Positions 1 through 8,720 of a DNA stretch of 64,000 nt are shown here, in pieces. Source of the DNA: Oleispirillum sp963678075 (GTDB lineage: Bacteria; Pseudomonadota; Alphaproteobacteria; Rhodospirillales; Rhodospirillaceae). How positions within the stretch are numbered: the stretch's first letter is position 1; each line of letters starts with the position of its first letter. A program made the translations under genes and the position numbers. The stretch spans positions 62,001 to 126,000 of the forward strand of contig CAXXPK010000003.1 of assembly GCA_963678075.2 (NCBI GenBank). Reading direction: 5' to 3'. A model generated the notes under the pieces. The model made no database searches and had not been told where the DNA came from. It was given only the letters and a program-made list of their open reading frames with translations.

Positions 1-729
1 CCCGGCACCCTGGGCAAGCTCGAGGACGCGCTCAGCCGGACCGACCCGTCCAATCTGATCCGCCACCAGTCGATCAGCGCCATCGTCGGACGATCGCACC
101 CGCAGCACATGTTCAGCGAGGTCTTCGTCTCGATTTCCGACCTCCGCGACATTTTCGTCCCGGACGTGGACATCGTTTCCGATGCCTGGCTGTTCCAGCA
201 CCTGACCGAAACCCTGGACCGCCGCGTGCTGGCTCTGGTCGTCGCCGGACACGACCGCAGCCTGTCCGGCGGGTTCAGCGTCAACTTGAACGTCCGCACT
301 GTGCTGAGCGAGGATTTTCTCAACTTCGACGACGGCATCGCGGGGAGCCTGCGCGGCACCATCGTTCTGGAGATTCAGCTGTTCGACATCCTGGCCAACG
401 TCGGGGCCTTCCTGTTCGCCCGCGACTTCGCGCGGGAACGCGGCTATCGCATCTGCGTTGACGGAATCACCTCCGAGACCCTGCCCCTGGTCGATCGTGT
501 CAAGATCGGCGCCGACCTCGTCAAGCTGATGTGGGCGCCCGATCTGGCCAACGCCCGCGACGACGAGGACCACCCAATCTCCACCGCCCTGGCCCGCTGC
601 GGTCGCAAGCGGGTGGTGTTGGCCCGGGTCGATAATGAGGAACAAATCCGCATCGGCCAGGACCTGGGCCTGTTGATGTTCCAGGGACGCGGCGTCGAAC
701 GCTTGATCCAGGGCGGCGCCATGCGATAG
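1..729 (+). CDS. Degenerate EAL-domain protein, 5' end outside window
   Basis: The frame is open from base 1, so the true start lies upstream; 242 residues are visible. The segment NLNVRTVLSEDFLNFD followed by LEIQLFDILANVGAFLFARDF resembles the middle of EAL (cyclic-di-GMP phosphodiesterase-like) domains, and VKIGADLVKLMW occupies the place of the later conserved strand. The catalytic EAL signature and the usual metal-binding acidic motifs are not recognisable, so I infer a non-catalytic EAL-like regulatory or scaffold protein. A GC-rich hairpin follows the stop. It is separate from the downstream ABC genes, 109 bases away. The family assignment is by eye and moderate. Confidence 0.6.
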   Translation, partial: PGTLGKLEDALSRTDPSNLIRHQSISAIVGRSHPQHMFSEVFVSISDLRDIFVPDVDIVSDAWLFQHLTETLDRRVLALVVAGHDRSLSGGFSVNLNVRTVLSEDFLNFDDGIAGSLRGTIVLEIQLFDILANVGAFLFARDFARERGYRICVDGITSETLPLVDRVKIGADLVKLMWAPDLANARDDEDHPISTALARCGRKRVVLARVDNEEQIRIGQDLGLLMFQGRGVERLIQGGAMR

Positions 730-732
730 GCG

Positions 733-762
733 CCGCCACGGCCCCATGAAAAGGGGTGGCGG
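733..762 (+). terminator. GC-rich hairpin after the EAL-like gene
   Basis: The sequence CCGCCAC, a short bulge, CCCC, a six-base loop, then GGGG and TGGCGG can fold back on itself immediately after the stop at 729. It is followed by an A-rich rather than a T-rich stretch, so it is an imperfect rho-independent terminator or simply an mRNA 3'-end stabiliser. Confidence 0.35.
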
Positions 763-838
763 AGGAAAAATGACGGGGTATAACCTAACGTAATCCTCGT
801 CCCGCCTTTCCACGTCAACCCCCCGCAGCCTTCCCATC

Positions 839-1597
839 ATGACCATTTCCACGGACCTTGCCATCTCGGTTTCCGGCCTGACCAAGCACTATGGCACTGT
901 GTATGCCGTCAACGACATCGACTTCGCGGTGAAACGCGGCACGGTGGTCGGCCTTCTGGGCGGCAACGGCGCTGGAAAGACCACCACCATCAGCATGATC
1001 CTGGGCCTGCGGCTGCCGACAAGGGGAATCGTCCGGGCGCTGGGCCACGACATGACCGGCGCCGACCGCTACGCGGCGCTGCCGCGCATGAATCTGGTCT
1101 CGCCCTACGTCAACCTGCCGCAGCGGCTGACGGTTTATCAAAACCTGAAGGTCTATGCCCTGCTTTACGGTATTCGCGGCGTCAAGGAACGGCTGGAAAT
1201 TCTGATCGACGAACTGCTCCTGGCGCCCTTTCTGAACACCATGGCGCGCAAGCTGTCCTCCCGCCAGAAGACCCGCGTCGCATTGGCCAAGGCCCTGCTC
1301 AACCAGCCGGAGCTTCTGCTCCTTGACGAGCCGACCGCCTCTCTCGACCCCAACACCGGCGACTTCATCTGCGGCTATCTGGAGACCTGCGCGCGGCAAT
1401 CCGGCTGCGCCATCCTGATCGCCTCCCACAACATGCAGGAGGTGGAACGCCTGTGCGCCCGTATCCTGATCATGCGGGGCGGACGCATCCATGCCGAGGG
1501 AACCGTCGCCGAACTGGGCGCTCGCTTCGGGCGCGACACCTTGGAAGAGGTCTTCCTGGACATCGCCCGCGCCCCCGAAACCGAGTCCCGCCAATGA
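839..1597 (+). CDS. ABC transporter ATP-binding protein (ABC-2 type exporter)
   Basis: A 252-residue ATPase of the family that powers ABC-2 exporters (NodI/CcmA-like). The Walker A motif GGNGAGKTTT is at residues 41-50, Walker B LLLLDEP at about 159-165, and the switch histidine lies in ASHNMQEV. The ABC signature reads LSSRQ (about 139-143) instead of LSGGQ, so the key signature glycine is Arg; that could weaken ATP hydrolysis. The stop codon overlaps the ATG of the permease gene, as expected for a transporter operon, but that permease is destroyed. The ATPase is therefore probably an orphan on its way to decay. The substrate cannot be told. Confidence 0.85.
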   Translation: MTISTDLAISVSGLTKHYGTVYAVNDIDFAVKRGTVVGLLGGNGAGKTTTISMILGLRLPTRGIVRALGHDMTGADRYAALPRMNLVSPYVNLPQRLTVYQNLKVYALLYGIRGVKERLEILIDELLLAPFLNTMARKLSSRQKTRVALAKALLNQPELLLLDEPTASLDPNTGDFICGYLETCARQSGCAILIASHNMQEVERLCARILIMRGGRIHAEGTVAELGARFGRDTLEEVFLDIARAPETESRQ

Positions 1598-2188
1598 CCG
1601 CCCCCTTCGACCCCAGCGCCGAACTGGCGCAAAGCGCCTTTGCCGGGCGCCGCCTGTGCGCCATTTTGCTGCGGCATCTCTACGTGATGCGGACCTCGTG
1701 GCCGCGCATCATCGAAATGGCCTATTGGCCGACCATGCAGATGATTCTGTGGAGCTTCACCAGCCAGTTCTTTCGCGGTCATTCCTCGTGGGTGGCGCAG
1801 GCCGCCGGAGTTCTGGTCGGCGCGGTCCTGCATTAGGGAGGTCCTGAACCGTTCCCACATGGGCTTCGCCTTCTCGTTCATCGAGGAAATCTGGTCGCGC
1901 AACCTGGGGCATCTCTACATCACGCCGCTGCGGCCGTACGAGCACGTCTTCGCGGTAGCAACGATGAGCCTGATCCGCACCCTGATCGGCCTGTTCCCGC
2001 CGACCCTGCTGGCTATCGTGCTGTACCGCTACAACATCTACGACCTGGGACTGCCGCTTCTGGCGTTTTTCGCCAATCTTGTGGTAATGGGGTGGAGCGT
2101 CGGCATGCTCTCCGCCCCCCTGGCTCTGCCCCCCGCCCACATTTTCGAAGGCATGCGCACGGTGATGTTCGACCACATCTTCCGCTAG
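1594..2188 (+). pseudogene. ABC-2 type permease, multiply disrupted
   Basis: The partner permease starts at ATG 1594, overlapping the ATPase stop. It reads MTAPFDPSAELAQSAF through WPTMQMILWSF and hits a stop at 1834-1836. Shifting frame, the coding sense resumes (EVLNRSHMGFAFSFIEEIW) to 2188, where TAG replaces an expected TGG before DLFW. Between GWSVGML and LPPAHIFEGM the frame is open but a stretch of roughly 40 residues expected in ABC-2 permeases is absent, and the C-terminal transmembrane part is missing because cobT ends at 2185. At least four independent lesions make a functional membrane subunit very unlikely. The size of the missing segment is inferred from memory of the family. 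Confidence 0.85.
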
Positions 2189-3210
2189 GATCTGTTCTGG
2201 ACCGCCGCTTCCTCATAGGTCGCCATTTCGGTGTGGCAGATCACCGCCGCGCGCAGCAGATTGATCGCCAACACGCCACCGGTACCCTCGTCCAGACGCA
2301 TTCCCATCCGCAACAGCGGACGCTGCCGCAGTTTTTCGGACAGCAGGGCATGCCCGGCCTCGGCCGAGGCGTGGGAAATCCGGCAGTGGTCCAGCGCCCC
2401 CGGCTGGAACGCCGCCAGGAAGGCGACGGCGGCGGTGCAGGGAAAACCGTCCAGCAACACCGGCACCCGCAGCAAGCGCCCGGCCAGGGTCGCCCCCGCC
2501 ATCGCGGCCAGTTCGCGCCCACCCAAACGGCAAGCGATCTCGACCGCATCGGGCCGGTCCTTCAGGTGGAGGGCGACGCCGTCGCGGACCACCCGTTTTT
2601 TCGCCTCCAGAACCGGGCCGACCGCGCCGGCGCCATAGCCGACCCAATCGTCCTCGGGCCCGCCGAACAGCGCCATCGCCATGGCCGAAGCCGGGGTGGT
2701 GTTGCCGATTCCCATCTCGCCGGGGCAGAAGACGCTCATGCTGGGGTCCACCGCCGCCATGCCGACGTTGAAGGCGGCGACGAAGTCCGTCTCGTCCATC
2801 GCCGGACCTTCCATGAAGTCGCGGGTAAAGCTGTCGATGGCGATGTCATAGACCTTGAACTCGGTGCCGGTGGACCGGCACATCGCATTGATCGCGCCGC
2901 CGCCCTCGCCGAAGTTCTTGGATAGCTGCCAGGTGACTTCGACCGGGCAGGGCGACACCTTGTGCGCCATCACGCCGTGATTCCCGGCGAAGGTGGCCGC
3001 CGCCGGACGATCCATCGTCGGAGGATGACGGCCCTGCCAGGCCGACAGCCACTCCGCCAGGCTTTCCAGCCGTCCCAGCGAACCCGCCGGCTTGGTCAAA
3101 TTGGCTTCGCGATCGCGCGCCGCGGCAGCGGCGGCTTCGTCGGGTCCGAGCAGATTGCACAGAATCGCGCGCACATCGTCCAGCGAAGATATGAAGAGGG
3201 CCTTCACCAT
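2185..3210 (-). CDS. cobT: Nicotinate-nucleotide--dimethylbenzimidazole phosphoribosyltransferase
   Basis: A full-length 341-residue CobT, which makes alpha-ribazole phosphate from nicotinate mononucleotide and dimethylbenzimidazole for the lower ligand of cobalamin. Supporting motifs are LTKPAGSLGRLE near the N-terminus, FAGNHGV, PGEMGIGNTTPASA in the middle and the catalytic-glutamate region LDEGTGG near the C-terminus. It is transcribed divergently from cobS, with 68 bases between them carrying a perfect 12-base palindrome. Its last bases overlap the end of the broken ABC permease on the other strand. No lesion is seen. Confidence 0.96.
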   Translation of the reverse strand: MVKALFISSLDDVRAILCNLLGPDEAAAAAARDREANLTKPAGSLGRLESLAEWLSAWQGRHPPTMDRPAAATFAGNHGVMAHKVSPCPVEVTWQLSKNFGEGGGAINAMCRSTGTEFKVYDIAIDSFTRDFMEGPAMDETDFVAAFNVGMAAVDPSMSVFCPGEMGIGNTTPASAMAMALFGGPEDDWVGYGAGAVGPVLEAKKRVVRDGVALHLKDRPDAVEIACRLGGRELAAMAGATLAGRLLRVPVLLDGFPCTAAVAFLAAFQPGALDHCRISHASAEAGHALLSEKLRQRPLLRMGMRLDEGTGGVLAINLLRAAVICHTEMATYEEAAVQNRS

Positions 3211-3240
3211 CCGTCGGTTTCTCCCTAAAGTGTGGAAAGC

Positions 3241-3252
3241 CGTCTATAGACG
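3241..3252. promoter_or_regulatory. Perfect 12-bp palindrome in cobT/cobS divergent region
   Basis: CGTCTATAGACG lies midway between the divergent starts of cobT (3210) and cobS (3279). It could be an operator or part of a -10 region (TATAGA). No cobalamin riboswitch-like structure was recognised in this short spacer. Function is inferred only from position and symmetry. Confidence 0.3.
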
Positions 3253-3278
3253 ATCATCAGAAAGAAATCACGCCCGTT

Positions 3279-4082
3279 ATGGTCAGTTCCCCCCCCCCTT
3301 CCACGCAGTCCTCGGCTTCCGGCCTGGCCGCCTGGTTCGACGATCTGCTGTTCGCGATCATCTTCCTTACCCGCGTACCGCTGCCCGCCGGCAGCGCCGC
3401 GCGCAGCCACCCGCTGGCCACCGCCATGCGCACCTTCCCGGTGGCGGGTGCCCTGATCAGCGTGGTGGGCGGCCTGACCTTCATCGCCGCATCGGCCCTG
3501 GGCGCGCCGCGTCCACTGTGCGGTGTGCTGGCGATCGGCGCCACCGTGCTGTTGACCGGCGCCCTGCACGAAGACGGCTTCGCCGACATCGCCGACGGCT
3601 TCGGCGGCGGCTATGGTCGCGAACGCAAGATGGAAATCATGCGCGATTCCCGCGTTGGCACCTATGGCGGCGCCGCCCTGGTCTTGAGCCTTCTGATCCG
3701 CGCCACCGCCGCCGGAACCATGGCGCCGCTGGATGCCCTGGCCGCGTTTGTCGCCGCCGCCGCCCTGGGGCGCGGCCTGATCCCGATTTCGATGACCCTG
3801 AACCTGTCGGCGCGATCCGATGGCGTCGGCGCGTCATCCGGCTATCCAACCGAGGGCTCGACCTGGACGGCGGTGCTGCTGGCGCTGCTGATCGCGCTGG
3901 TGGCGCTGGGGCCGGGACAGGGGTTCCTGTGCTTCTTCATCGGACTGGCCGGAGTCTCTGGATTGGCAATTCTGGCCAAACGGCAGATCGGCGGCTATAC
4001 CGGCGATGTCCTGGGCGCGGGCGCGCAACTGGTCGATATCCTGGTGATGATCGCCGTTGCCATGCTGCGCGCCCCGCAATGA
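3279..4082 (+). CDS. cobS: Adenosylcobinamide-GDP ribazoletransferase (cobalamin synthase)
   Basis: A 267-residue integral membrane enzyme that joins adenosylcobinamide-GDP to alpha-ribazole (phosphate), the last assembly step of adenosylcobalamin. The family signature is clear: FLTRVPLPAG near the N-terminus, then GALHEDGFADIADGFGGG and RDSRVGTYGG, a set of acidic residues expected to bind metal. Several hydrophobic helices follow, and the C-terminal QIGGYTGDVLGA motif is present. It starts a plus-strand cob operon, and its stop overlaps the ATG of the phosphatase gene. Intact. Confidence 0.95.
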   Translation: MVSSPPPSTQSSASGLAAWFDDLLFAIIFLTRVPLPAGSAARSHPLATAMRTFPVAGALISVVGGLTFIAASALGAPRPLCGVLAIGATVLLTGALHEDGFADIADGFGGGYGRERKMEIMRDSRVGTYGGAALVLSLLIRATAAGTMAPLDALAAFVAAAALGRGLIPISMTLNLSARSDGVGASSGYPTEGSTWTAVLLALLIALVALGPGQGFLCFFIGLAGVSGLAILAKRQIGGYTGDVLGAGAQLVDILVMIAVAMLRAPQ

Positions 4083-4735
4083 GAAAACGAGGTCCCGCCG
4101 TGTTGCTGAATGGGGTCAAAACCCGCTGGTGGTGGGTCCGCCACGCGCCGGTGCCGGTGGCCGGCAAAATCGTCTATGGCCGCACCGACGTCGATTGCGA
4201 TATCTCGAACGCCGCGCTGTTCGCGGCGCAGGCGATGCGCCTGCCCTCGAACGCGGTGGTGCTGACCAGCGGCTTGTCCCGCGCCACCCGCACCCTGGCA
4301 GCCCTGGCGGCGGCGGGCTATGCCTGCGACCCAGCCTCGGCCTTGGTCGAGCCGGCGTTCGAGGAACGCTTCTTCGGCGACTGGGAAGGCCTCTCCTGGG
4401 ACGAGATCGAAGCCCGCCACCCCGGCGCGCCCGGCCATTTTTGGGGCGATCCGTTCGGTTTCCGCCCCCCCGGCGGCGGCGAGAACGTATTCGACCACGC
4501 AGCCCGCGTCACGGCGGCGGTGGAGCGCATCTCCGCCCGCTTTCCCGGACGGAACGTCATCGCGGTGGCGCACGCGGGCAGCATCCGCGCCCAGCTCGGC
4601 ACGGTACTGAAGCTGCCCCCCATCGATGCCTCCGTCATCGACATCGACTTCGTGTCGATCACCCGCATCGACCATTATCACGGCGAATTGGAAGGCATCG
4701 CGCGGATCGGCACGGTGAACGGCATCCATGTTTGA
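4079..4735 (+). CDS. cobC: Histidine phosphatase, probable alpha-ribazole phosphatase
   Basis: A 218-residue member of the phosphoglycerate-mutase-like histidine phosphatases. The N-terminal catalytic motif is WVRHAPVPV, the acid/base region is FEERFFGDWEGLSW, and the second catalytic histidine is in AVAHAGSIRAQ. Lying between cobS and cobU with overlapping codons on both sides, it most likely removes phosphate from alpha-ribazole-5'-phosphate or adenosylcobalamin-5'-phosphate. The symbol follows the enteric CobC phosphatase; in alphaproteobacteria cobC often denotes a different enzyme. The substrate is inferred from context. Confidence 0.85.
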   Translation: MRKRGPAVLLNGVKTRWWWVRHAPVPVAGKIVYGRTDVDCDISNAALFAAQAMRLPSNAVVLTSGLSRATRTLAALAAAGYACDPASALVEPAFEERFFGDWEGLSWDEIEARHPGAPGHFWGDPFGFRPPGGGENVFDHAARVTAAVERISARFPGRNVIAVAHAGSIRAQLGTVLKLPPIDASVIDIDFVSITRIDHYHGELEGIARIGTVNGIHV

Positions 4736-5279
4736 CGACGCCCCCCTGCCGCCGCTCTCCCTGATTCTGGGCGGTGCCCGTTCCGGCAAAAGCACGCTGG
4801 CCGAGGTCAGGGTCCTGGCCGAGGCGAAGCGCCGCGCCGTGCGCCCGATTTATATGGCCACCGGACGCGCCTGGGATGCCGAAATGGAAGCCCGCGTCGC
4901 CCTCCACCGCGCCCGCCGCGCCGACCTGTGGGACACCGTCGAGGAACCGCTGGCGGTCGCCGCCCTGTTGCCGACCCTGCCGCCGGACCGACCGATCTTG
5001 ATCGACTGCCTGACTCTATGGGTGACCAACCACCTGCTGGAGGACCACGACCTCGCCGCCGAAACCGCGTCCCTGTGCGATGCCCTCAGCAAAGCGCCCG
5101 GCCCGGTGGTCTGCGTCAGCAACGAGGTCGGCCTCGGCATCGTGCCGGACAACGCCCTATCCCGCACCTTCCGCGATGCGCAGGGAATCGTCAACCAACG
5201 GGTCGCGGCGATCGCCCAGCGAGCGGTCTTCGTCGTCGCCGAGCTGCCCCTGACCCTGAAATCGGATACCGAACGATGA
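4728..5279 (+). CDS. cobU: Adenosylcobinamide kinase / guanylyltransferase
   Basis: A 183-residue bifunctional enzyme (CobU/CobP) that phosphorylates adenosylcobinamide and transfers GMP from GTP. The P-loop GGARSGKS is at residues 15-22, followed by the conserved YMATGRAWDAEM and the DCLTLWVTN segment. SNEVGLGIVPDNALSRTFRD near the C-terminus is a family hallmark. It overlaps the preceding phosphatase by eight bases and the following cobO by four, which points to translational coupling. Intact. Confidence 0.95.
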   Translation: MFDDAPLPPLSLILGGARSGKSTLAEVRVLAEAKRRAVRPIYMATGRAWDAEMEARVALHRARRADLWDTVEEPLAVAALLPTLPPDRPILIDCLTLWVTNHLLEDHDLAAETASLCDALSKAPGPVVCVSNEVGLGIVPDNALSRTFRDAQGIVNQRVAAIAQRAVFVVAELPLTLKSDTER

Positions 5280-5890
5280 GCGATTCCGACCTCGCCCGCA
5301 TCCATGCCGAAAAGATGAAGAAGCACAAGGAAGCCCGCGACCGCCTGATGACCAACAAGACCGTGGAGAAGGGTCTTTTGATCGTCCATACCGGCCCCGG
5401 CAAGGGCAAGACCACGGCGGCGATGGGCCTGGCCCTGCGCATCATCGGCCACGGCGGCAAGGTCGGCATCGTGCAGTTCATCAAGGGCTCGGGCAACTGG
5501 GATACCGCCGAACAGCGCGCCCTGGAATGCTTCGGCGAGCAGGTGGACCTCCGCATCATGGGCGAAGGCTTCACCTGGGAAACCCAGGACCGCGACCGCG
5601 ATGTCGCCGCCCGCGCCGCCGCCTGGGACCTCGCCAAGGAGTGGATCGCCGGGGGCGGCTTCGCCATGGTCATCCTGGACGAGATCAACATCGCGCTGCG
5701 CAACGCCTACCTTGACGTCGGCGAGGTCATCGCCACGCTGACCCAACGCCCGCCGGGTCTGCACGTCGTCGTCACCGGCCGCAACGCTCCCGATGCCCTG
5801 ATCGAAGCCGCCGACATGGTCACCGAAATGGCCCTGGTCAAACATCCCTTCCGCGCCGGAGTGAAGGCGCAGCCGGGGGTCGGGTTCTAG
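5276..5890 (+). CDS. cobO: Corrinoid adenosyltransferase
   Basis: A 204-residue CobA/CobO-type ATP:corrinoid adenosyltransferase, which attaches the 5'-deoxyadenosyl group to the corrinoid cobalt. The P-loop GPGKGKTTAAM is at residues 40-50, KGSGNWDTAE and GFTWETQDR follow, and the Walker B-like region is VILDEINIAL. The C-terminal HPFRAGVKAQPGVGF is typical of the family. It closes the overlapping cobS-cobC-cobU-cobO run; a hairpin-rich repeat separates it from cobQ. Confidence 0.95.
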   Translation: MSDSDLARIHAEKMKKHKEARDRLMTNKTVEKGLLIVHTGPGKGKTTAAMGLALRIIGHGGKVGIVQFIKGSGNWDTAEQRALECFGEQVDLRIMGEGFTWETQDRDRDVAARAAAWDLAKEWIAGGGFAMVILDEINIALRNAYLDVGEVIATLTQRPPGLHVVVTGRNAPDALIEAADMVTEMALVKHPFRAGVKAQPGVGF

Positions 5891-5900
5891 AAAGGGATTA

Positions 5901-6060
5901 AGGCCAGGGCTCCGCCCTGGACCCGCAAAGGGGCTCGGCCCCTTTGATCCCACGAATTCTTGTTTTCGCCGCGTGGCGGCAATCATATCGTCACGCGGCA
6001 ATCCGAATGATTGCGCTGCGCGCGTAAAAAGAAGGGGGTCTGGGGCATCGCCCCAGGCGG
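5901..6060 (+). repeat. Dispersed composite hairpin repeat, copy A
   Basis: Between cobO and cobQ lie three hairpins and a conserved core. Stem 1 is CCAGGGC/GCCCTGG (5904-5920), stem 2 is AAAGGGGC/GCCCCTTT (5927-5945), and stem 3 is CTGGGGC/GCCCCAG (6040-6056). The core runs from TTGTTTTCGCCGCG to TGATTGCGCTGCGCGCG. The same core and flanking hairpin plan recur near 42.4 kb (inverted) and 58.7 kb, while the hairpin stems differ in sequence but keep their pairing. It may end or stabilise the cobO transcript. It does not code for protein. Confidence 0.75.
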
Positions 6061-6104
6061 GGTACGGGGCGGCAGCCCGCCATTTGGAAAGGACACGCAC
6101 TGAA

Positions 6105-7562
6105 ATGACCGCGATCATGTTTCAAGGCACCGGGTCGGACGTCGGCAAATCGATGCTGGTGGCCGGACTGTGCCGGGCCTTGGTACGACGCGGAATGACG
6201 GTGCGCCCGTTCAAGCCACAGAACATGTCCAACAACGCGGCGGTGACCGCCGACGGCGGCGAAATCGGACGCACCCAGGCGTTGCAGGCCCTGGCGTGCG
6301 GCGTGCCGCCCTCGGTCGAAATGAACCCGGTGCTGCTGAAGCCACAGACCGACATCGGCGCTCAGGTGGTGGTGCGCGGCCAGATGCGGGGATCGGCCAG
6401 CGCCAGGGACTTCTTCGCGCGCAAGGCGGCGCTACTGCCCGAGGTGGTGCAAAGCTTCCGCAGTCTGGAAGCGCAGTGCGACATCGTCCTGGTGGAGGGC
6501 GCGGGTGGCGCGGCGGAGGTCAACCTGCGCGCCAACGACATCGCCAACATGGGCTTCGCCGAGGCCGCCGACGTGCCGGTGGTGTTGATCGGCGACATCG
6601 ACCGGGGCGGGGTGATCGCCTCCATCGTCGGATCCCATGTCCTGATTTCCGACAACGACCGCGGCCGTCTGGCCGGATACCTGATCAACAAGTTCCGGGG
6701 CGACCCGTCGCTGTTCATGCCCGCCACCGACGTCCTCCGGGACCGCACCGGGCTGTCCTGCCTGGGCGTGGCGCCATGGTTCGCCGACGCCGCCAAGCTG
6801 CCCGCCGAAGACGCCATGGCCCTGGAAAACCGCGACTTCTCGCGCACGGGCGGACGCATCGTGGTGGCGGTGCCGCGCATCTCGCGGATAGCCAACCTCG
6901 ACGACCTGGACCCCCTGGCCGCCGAGCCGGACGTGGACGTGATCTTCGTCCAGCCGGGGGAGGCGATCCCCGCCGACGTCGCCGTGGTGATCCTTCCGGG
7001 GTCGAAGGCGACGCGCGCCGACCTTGAGGTCATCCGCGCCGAAGGCTGGGACATCGATATCGCCGCCCACGTCCGGCGCGGCGGTTATCTGGTCGGCCTG
7101 TGCGCCGGATTCCAAAGCCTGGTGACCACGGTCTCGGACCCCGACGGCATCGAAGGCCCGCCCGGCGACACCCCCGGCCTGGGATATCTGGACCTCGTCA
7201 CCTCGATGCGCGGAAAAAAGGTTCTGGAACAGGTGGCGGGCCACGACCGCTGGTCCAATAGCCCGATCCGCGGCTATGAAATGCACGTCGGCGAAACCAC
7301 CGGCCCCGGCCTTTCCAACCCCTGGGTGACGCTGGGCAACAAACCCGTCGGCGCGATCGACGACTCAGGCCGGGTGATGGGCTGCTATATCCACGGCATC
7401 TTCGCGTCCGACGGCTTCCGCGCCGCCTTCCTGCGCCATATCGGCAACGCCGACCGGGCTTCCATCGCCTACGACCGAATGGTCGAGGAGACCCTGAACA
7501 AGCTGGCCGACCACATGGAAGCCAACGTCGATATCGACGCCATCCTGAAGGCGGCACGGTAA
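6105..7562 (+). CDS. cobQ: Cobyric acid synthase
   Basis: A 485-residue glutamine-dependent amidotransferase that amidates four side chains of adenosylcobyrinate a,c-diamide. The N-terminal dethiobiotin-synthetase-like ATP domain begins MFQGTGSDVGKSMLVAG and contains KPQNMSNNAAVT and EGAGGAAEVNLR. The C-terminal class I glutaminase-like domain has its cysteine in GLCAGFQSL and its histidine in GCYIHGIF. The chosen ATG has the Shine-Dalgarno-like GGAAAGGAC upstream; longer in-frame starts would run into the repeat. Intact and full length. Confidence 0.96.
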   Translation: MTAIMFQGTGSDVGKSMLVAGLCRALVRRGMTVRPFKPQNMSNNAAVTADGGEIGRTQALQALACGVPPSVEMNPVLLKPQTDIGAQVVVRGQMRGSASARDFFARKAALLPEVVQSFRSLEAQCDIVLVEGAGGAAEVNLRANDIANMGFAEAADVPVVLIGDIDRGGVIASIVGSHVLISDNDRGRLAGYLINKFRGDPSLFMPATDVLRDRTGLSCLGVAPWFADAAKLPAEDAMALENRDFSRTGGRIVVAVPRISRIANLDDLDPLAAEPDVDVIFVQPGEAIPADVAVVILPGSKATRADLEVIRAEGWDIDIAAHVRRGGYLVGLCAGFQSLVTTVSDPDGIEGPPGDTPGLGYLDLVTSMRGKKVLEQVAGHDRWSNSPIRGYEMHVGETTGPGLSNPWVTLGNKPVGAIDDSGRVMGCYIHGIFASDGFRAAFLRHIGNADRASIAYDRMVEETLNKLADHMEANVDIDAILKAAR

Positions 7563-7603
7563 AACCGAACCGGGCGGAGCCCGCGCGTTTTTGGAGACGC
7601 AAC

Positions 7604-8017
7604 ATGGCGCATTGGCTGATGAAGGCCGAACCCGGAGAATGGGGCTGGACGCACCAGATCGCGGTCGCTTCCGCCCCCTGGAACAACGTGCACAACCACC
7701 AGGCGGCCAAGAACCTAAGGGCGATGCGAGTCGGCGGCCGTGCATTTTTCTATCACTCAGTAACGGAGAAACGGATCGTCGGAATTCTGGAAATCGTCGG
7801 CGAGGCGGAGCCCGACCCCGGCGACCCGAGCGGCCGTTTCGTGCAGGTGATCGTCAAGGCGGTGGCCCCGCTGCCGCGCCCGGTGACCCTGGCCGAGATC
7901 AAGGCCGATCCGCTGCTGGCCGATCTTGCCCTGGTACGGCAGGTGCGGCTGTCGGTGATGCCGGTACCCGACGACGCCTGGACACGCCTCTGCGAACGGG
8001 GCGGGGTCGCGCCATGA
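7604..8017 (+). CDS. EVE-domain protein
   Basis: A 137-residue single-domain protein starting MAHWLMKAEP and containing WGWTHQI, FFYHS and the C-terminal region beginning VKAVAPLPRPVTL. These match the EVE (PUA-like) domain, a small beta-barrel that reads modified bases. Free-standing EVE proteins are common in proteobacteria and their targets are mostly unknown. The usual WxGVRNxQARN-like segment is here PWNNVHNHQAAKNLRAM. A GGAG precedes the ATG by a normal distance. Its stop overlaps the HAD gene start by four bases. Confidence 0.85.
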   Translation: MAHWLMKAEPGEWGWTHQIAVASAPWNNVHNHQAAKNLRAMRVGGRAFFYHSVTEKRIVGILEIVGEAEPDPGDPSGRFVQVIVKAVAPLPRPVTLAEIKADPLLADLALVRQVRLSVMPVPDDAWTRLCERGGVAP

Positions 8018-8649
8018 TCCGCTGCGCGGTGTTCGATTTCGATGGCACCCTGGTTCTGTCCAACGCGATCAAACGCGACGGCTTTTTCGCGGTCGCCGCC
8101 GGTTACCCGGACGGAGCGGCGGCAATGGACCGTCTGCTGGCCAACCCGCCGGGCGACCGTTTCGCGATCATGGCCGCCTTCGCCGCCCTTCATGGCGCCA
8201 ACGCCGGGGAATTGGCGGAACAATACGGTGCTTGGTGCGAGGCGCGGATTCTCGCCTGCCCGGAACGCGCCGGAGCGACGGCCTGTCTGACGGACCTACG
8301 GCAACGCGGGATTTCGCCGTGGATCAACAGCGCGACGCCCGAGGCGCCGTTGCGCGCGGTGGTGGCGCGGCGCTATCCGACGGGGACCTTCGCCGGGATT
8401 CTGGGCGGTCACAGTCGCAAGGCCGACAATCTGCGCGCCATTCTGGCCGCCGAGAACATCGCCGCGACCGAGATGCTGATGATCGGCGACGGCGTCGACG
8501 ACCGCGACGGCGCACGGGCGGTCGGCTGCGCCTTCGTCGGCCTGACCGACGGCAGTCTGGCCGCCGCGCCCGCCCCCGGCCCGCTGCTGACCGATCTGGC
8601 GGCGCTTGGCGCCTGGCTGGACGCGGCGGAAAGCGCCCGCCGCGATTGA
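8014..8649 (+). CDS. HAD-superfamily hydrolase
   Basis: A 211-residue haloacid-dehalogenase-like phosphatase. The nucleophile motif DFDGT is at residues 8-12, the second motif is near SATPEAPL, the lysine is probably in HSRKADN, and the acidic motif IV is GDGVDDRDGA. It overlaps the EVE gene by four bases, so the two are probably cotranscribed. The substrate is not predictable from sequence. Because sugar genes follow, a sugar-phosphate substrate is possible, but that is only inference. Confidence 0.85.
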   Translation: MIRCAVFDFDGTLVLSNAIKRDGFFAVAAGYPDGAAAMDRLLANPPGDRFAIMAAFAALHGANAGELAEQYGAWCEARILACPERAGATACLTDLRQRGISPWINSATPEAPLRAVVARRYPTGTFAGILGGHSRKADNLRAILAAENIAATEMLMIGDGVDDRDGARAVGCAFVGLTDGSLAAAPAPGPLLTDLAALGAWLDAAESARRD

Positions 8650-8720
8650 CTTTGCGGGACGCCTACCCGACAATTCCCGCCGCTCTTTTCTCAGGTTTTC
8701 CTTATATCTTGGGTCTCTTC

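Noticed and set aside
3211..3278. Possible cobalamin riboswitch in the cob region
   Set aside because: The cobT/cobS spacer is only 68 bases and I saw no B12-box-like sequence there or upstream of cobQ.
4850..6118. A 422-codon minus-strand open frame opposite cobU-cobO and the repeat
   Set aside because: It crosses a repeat and two overlapping real genes and has no similarity.
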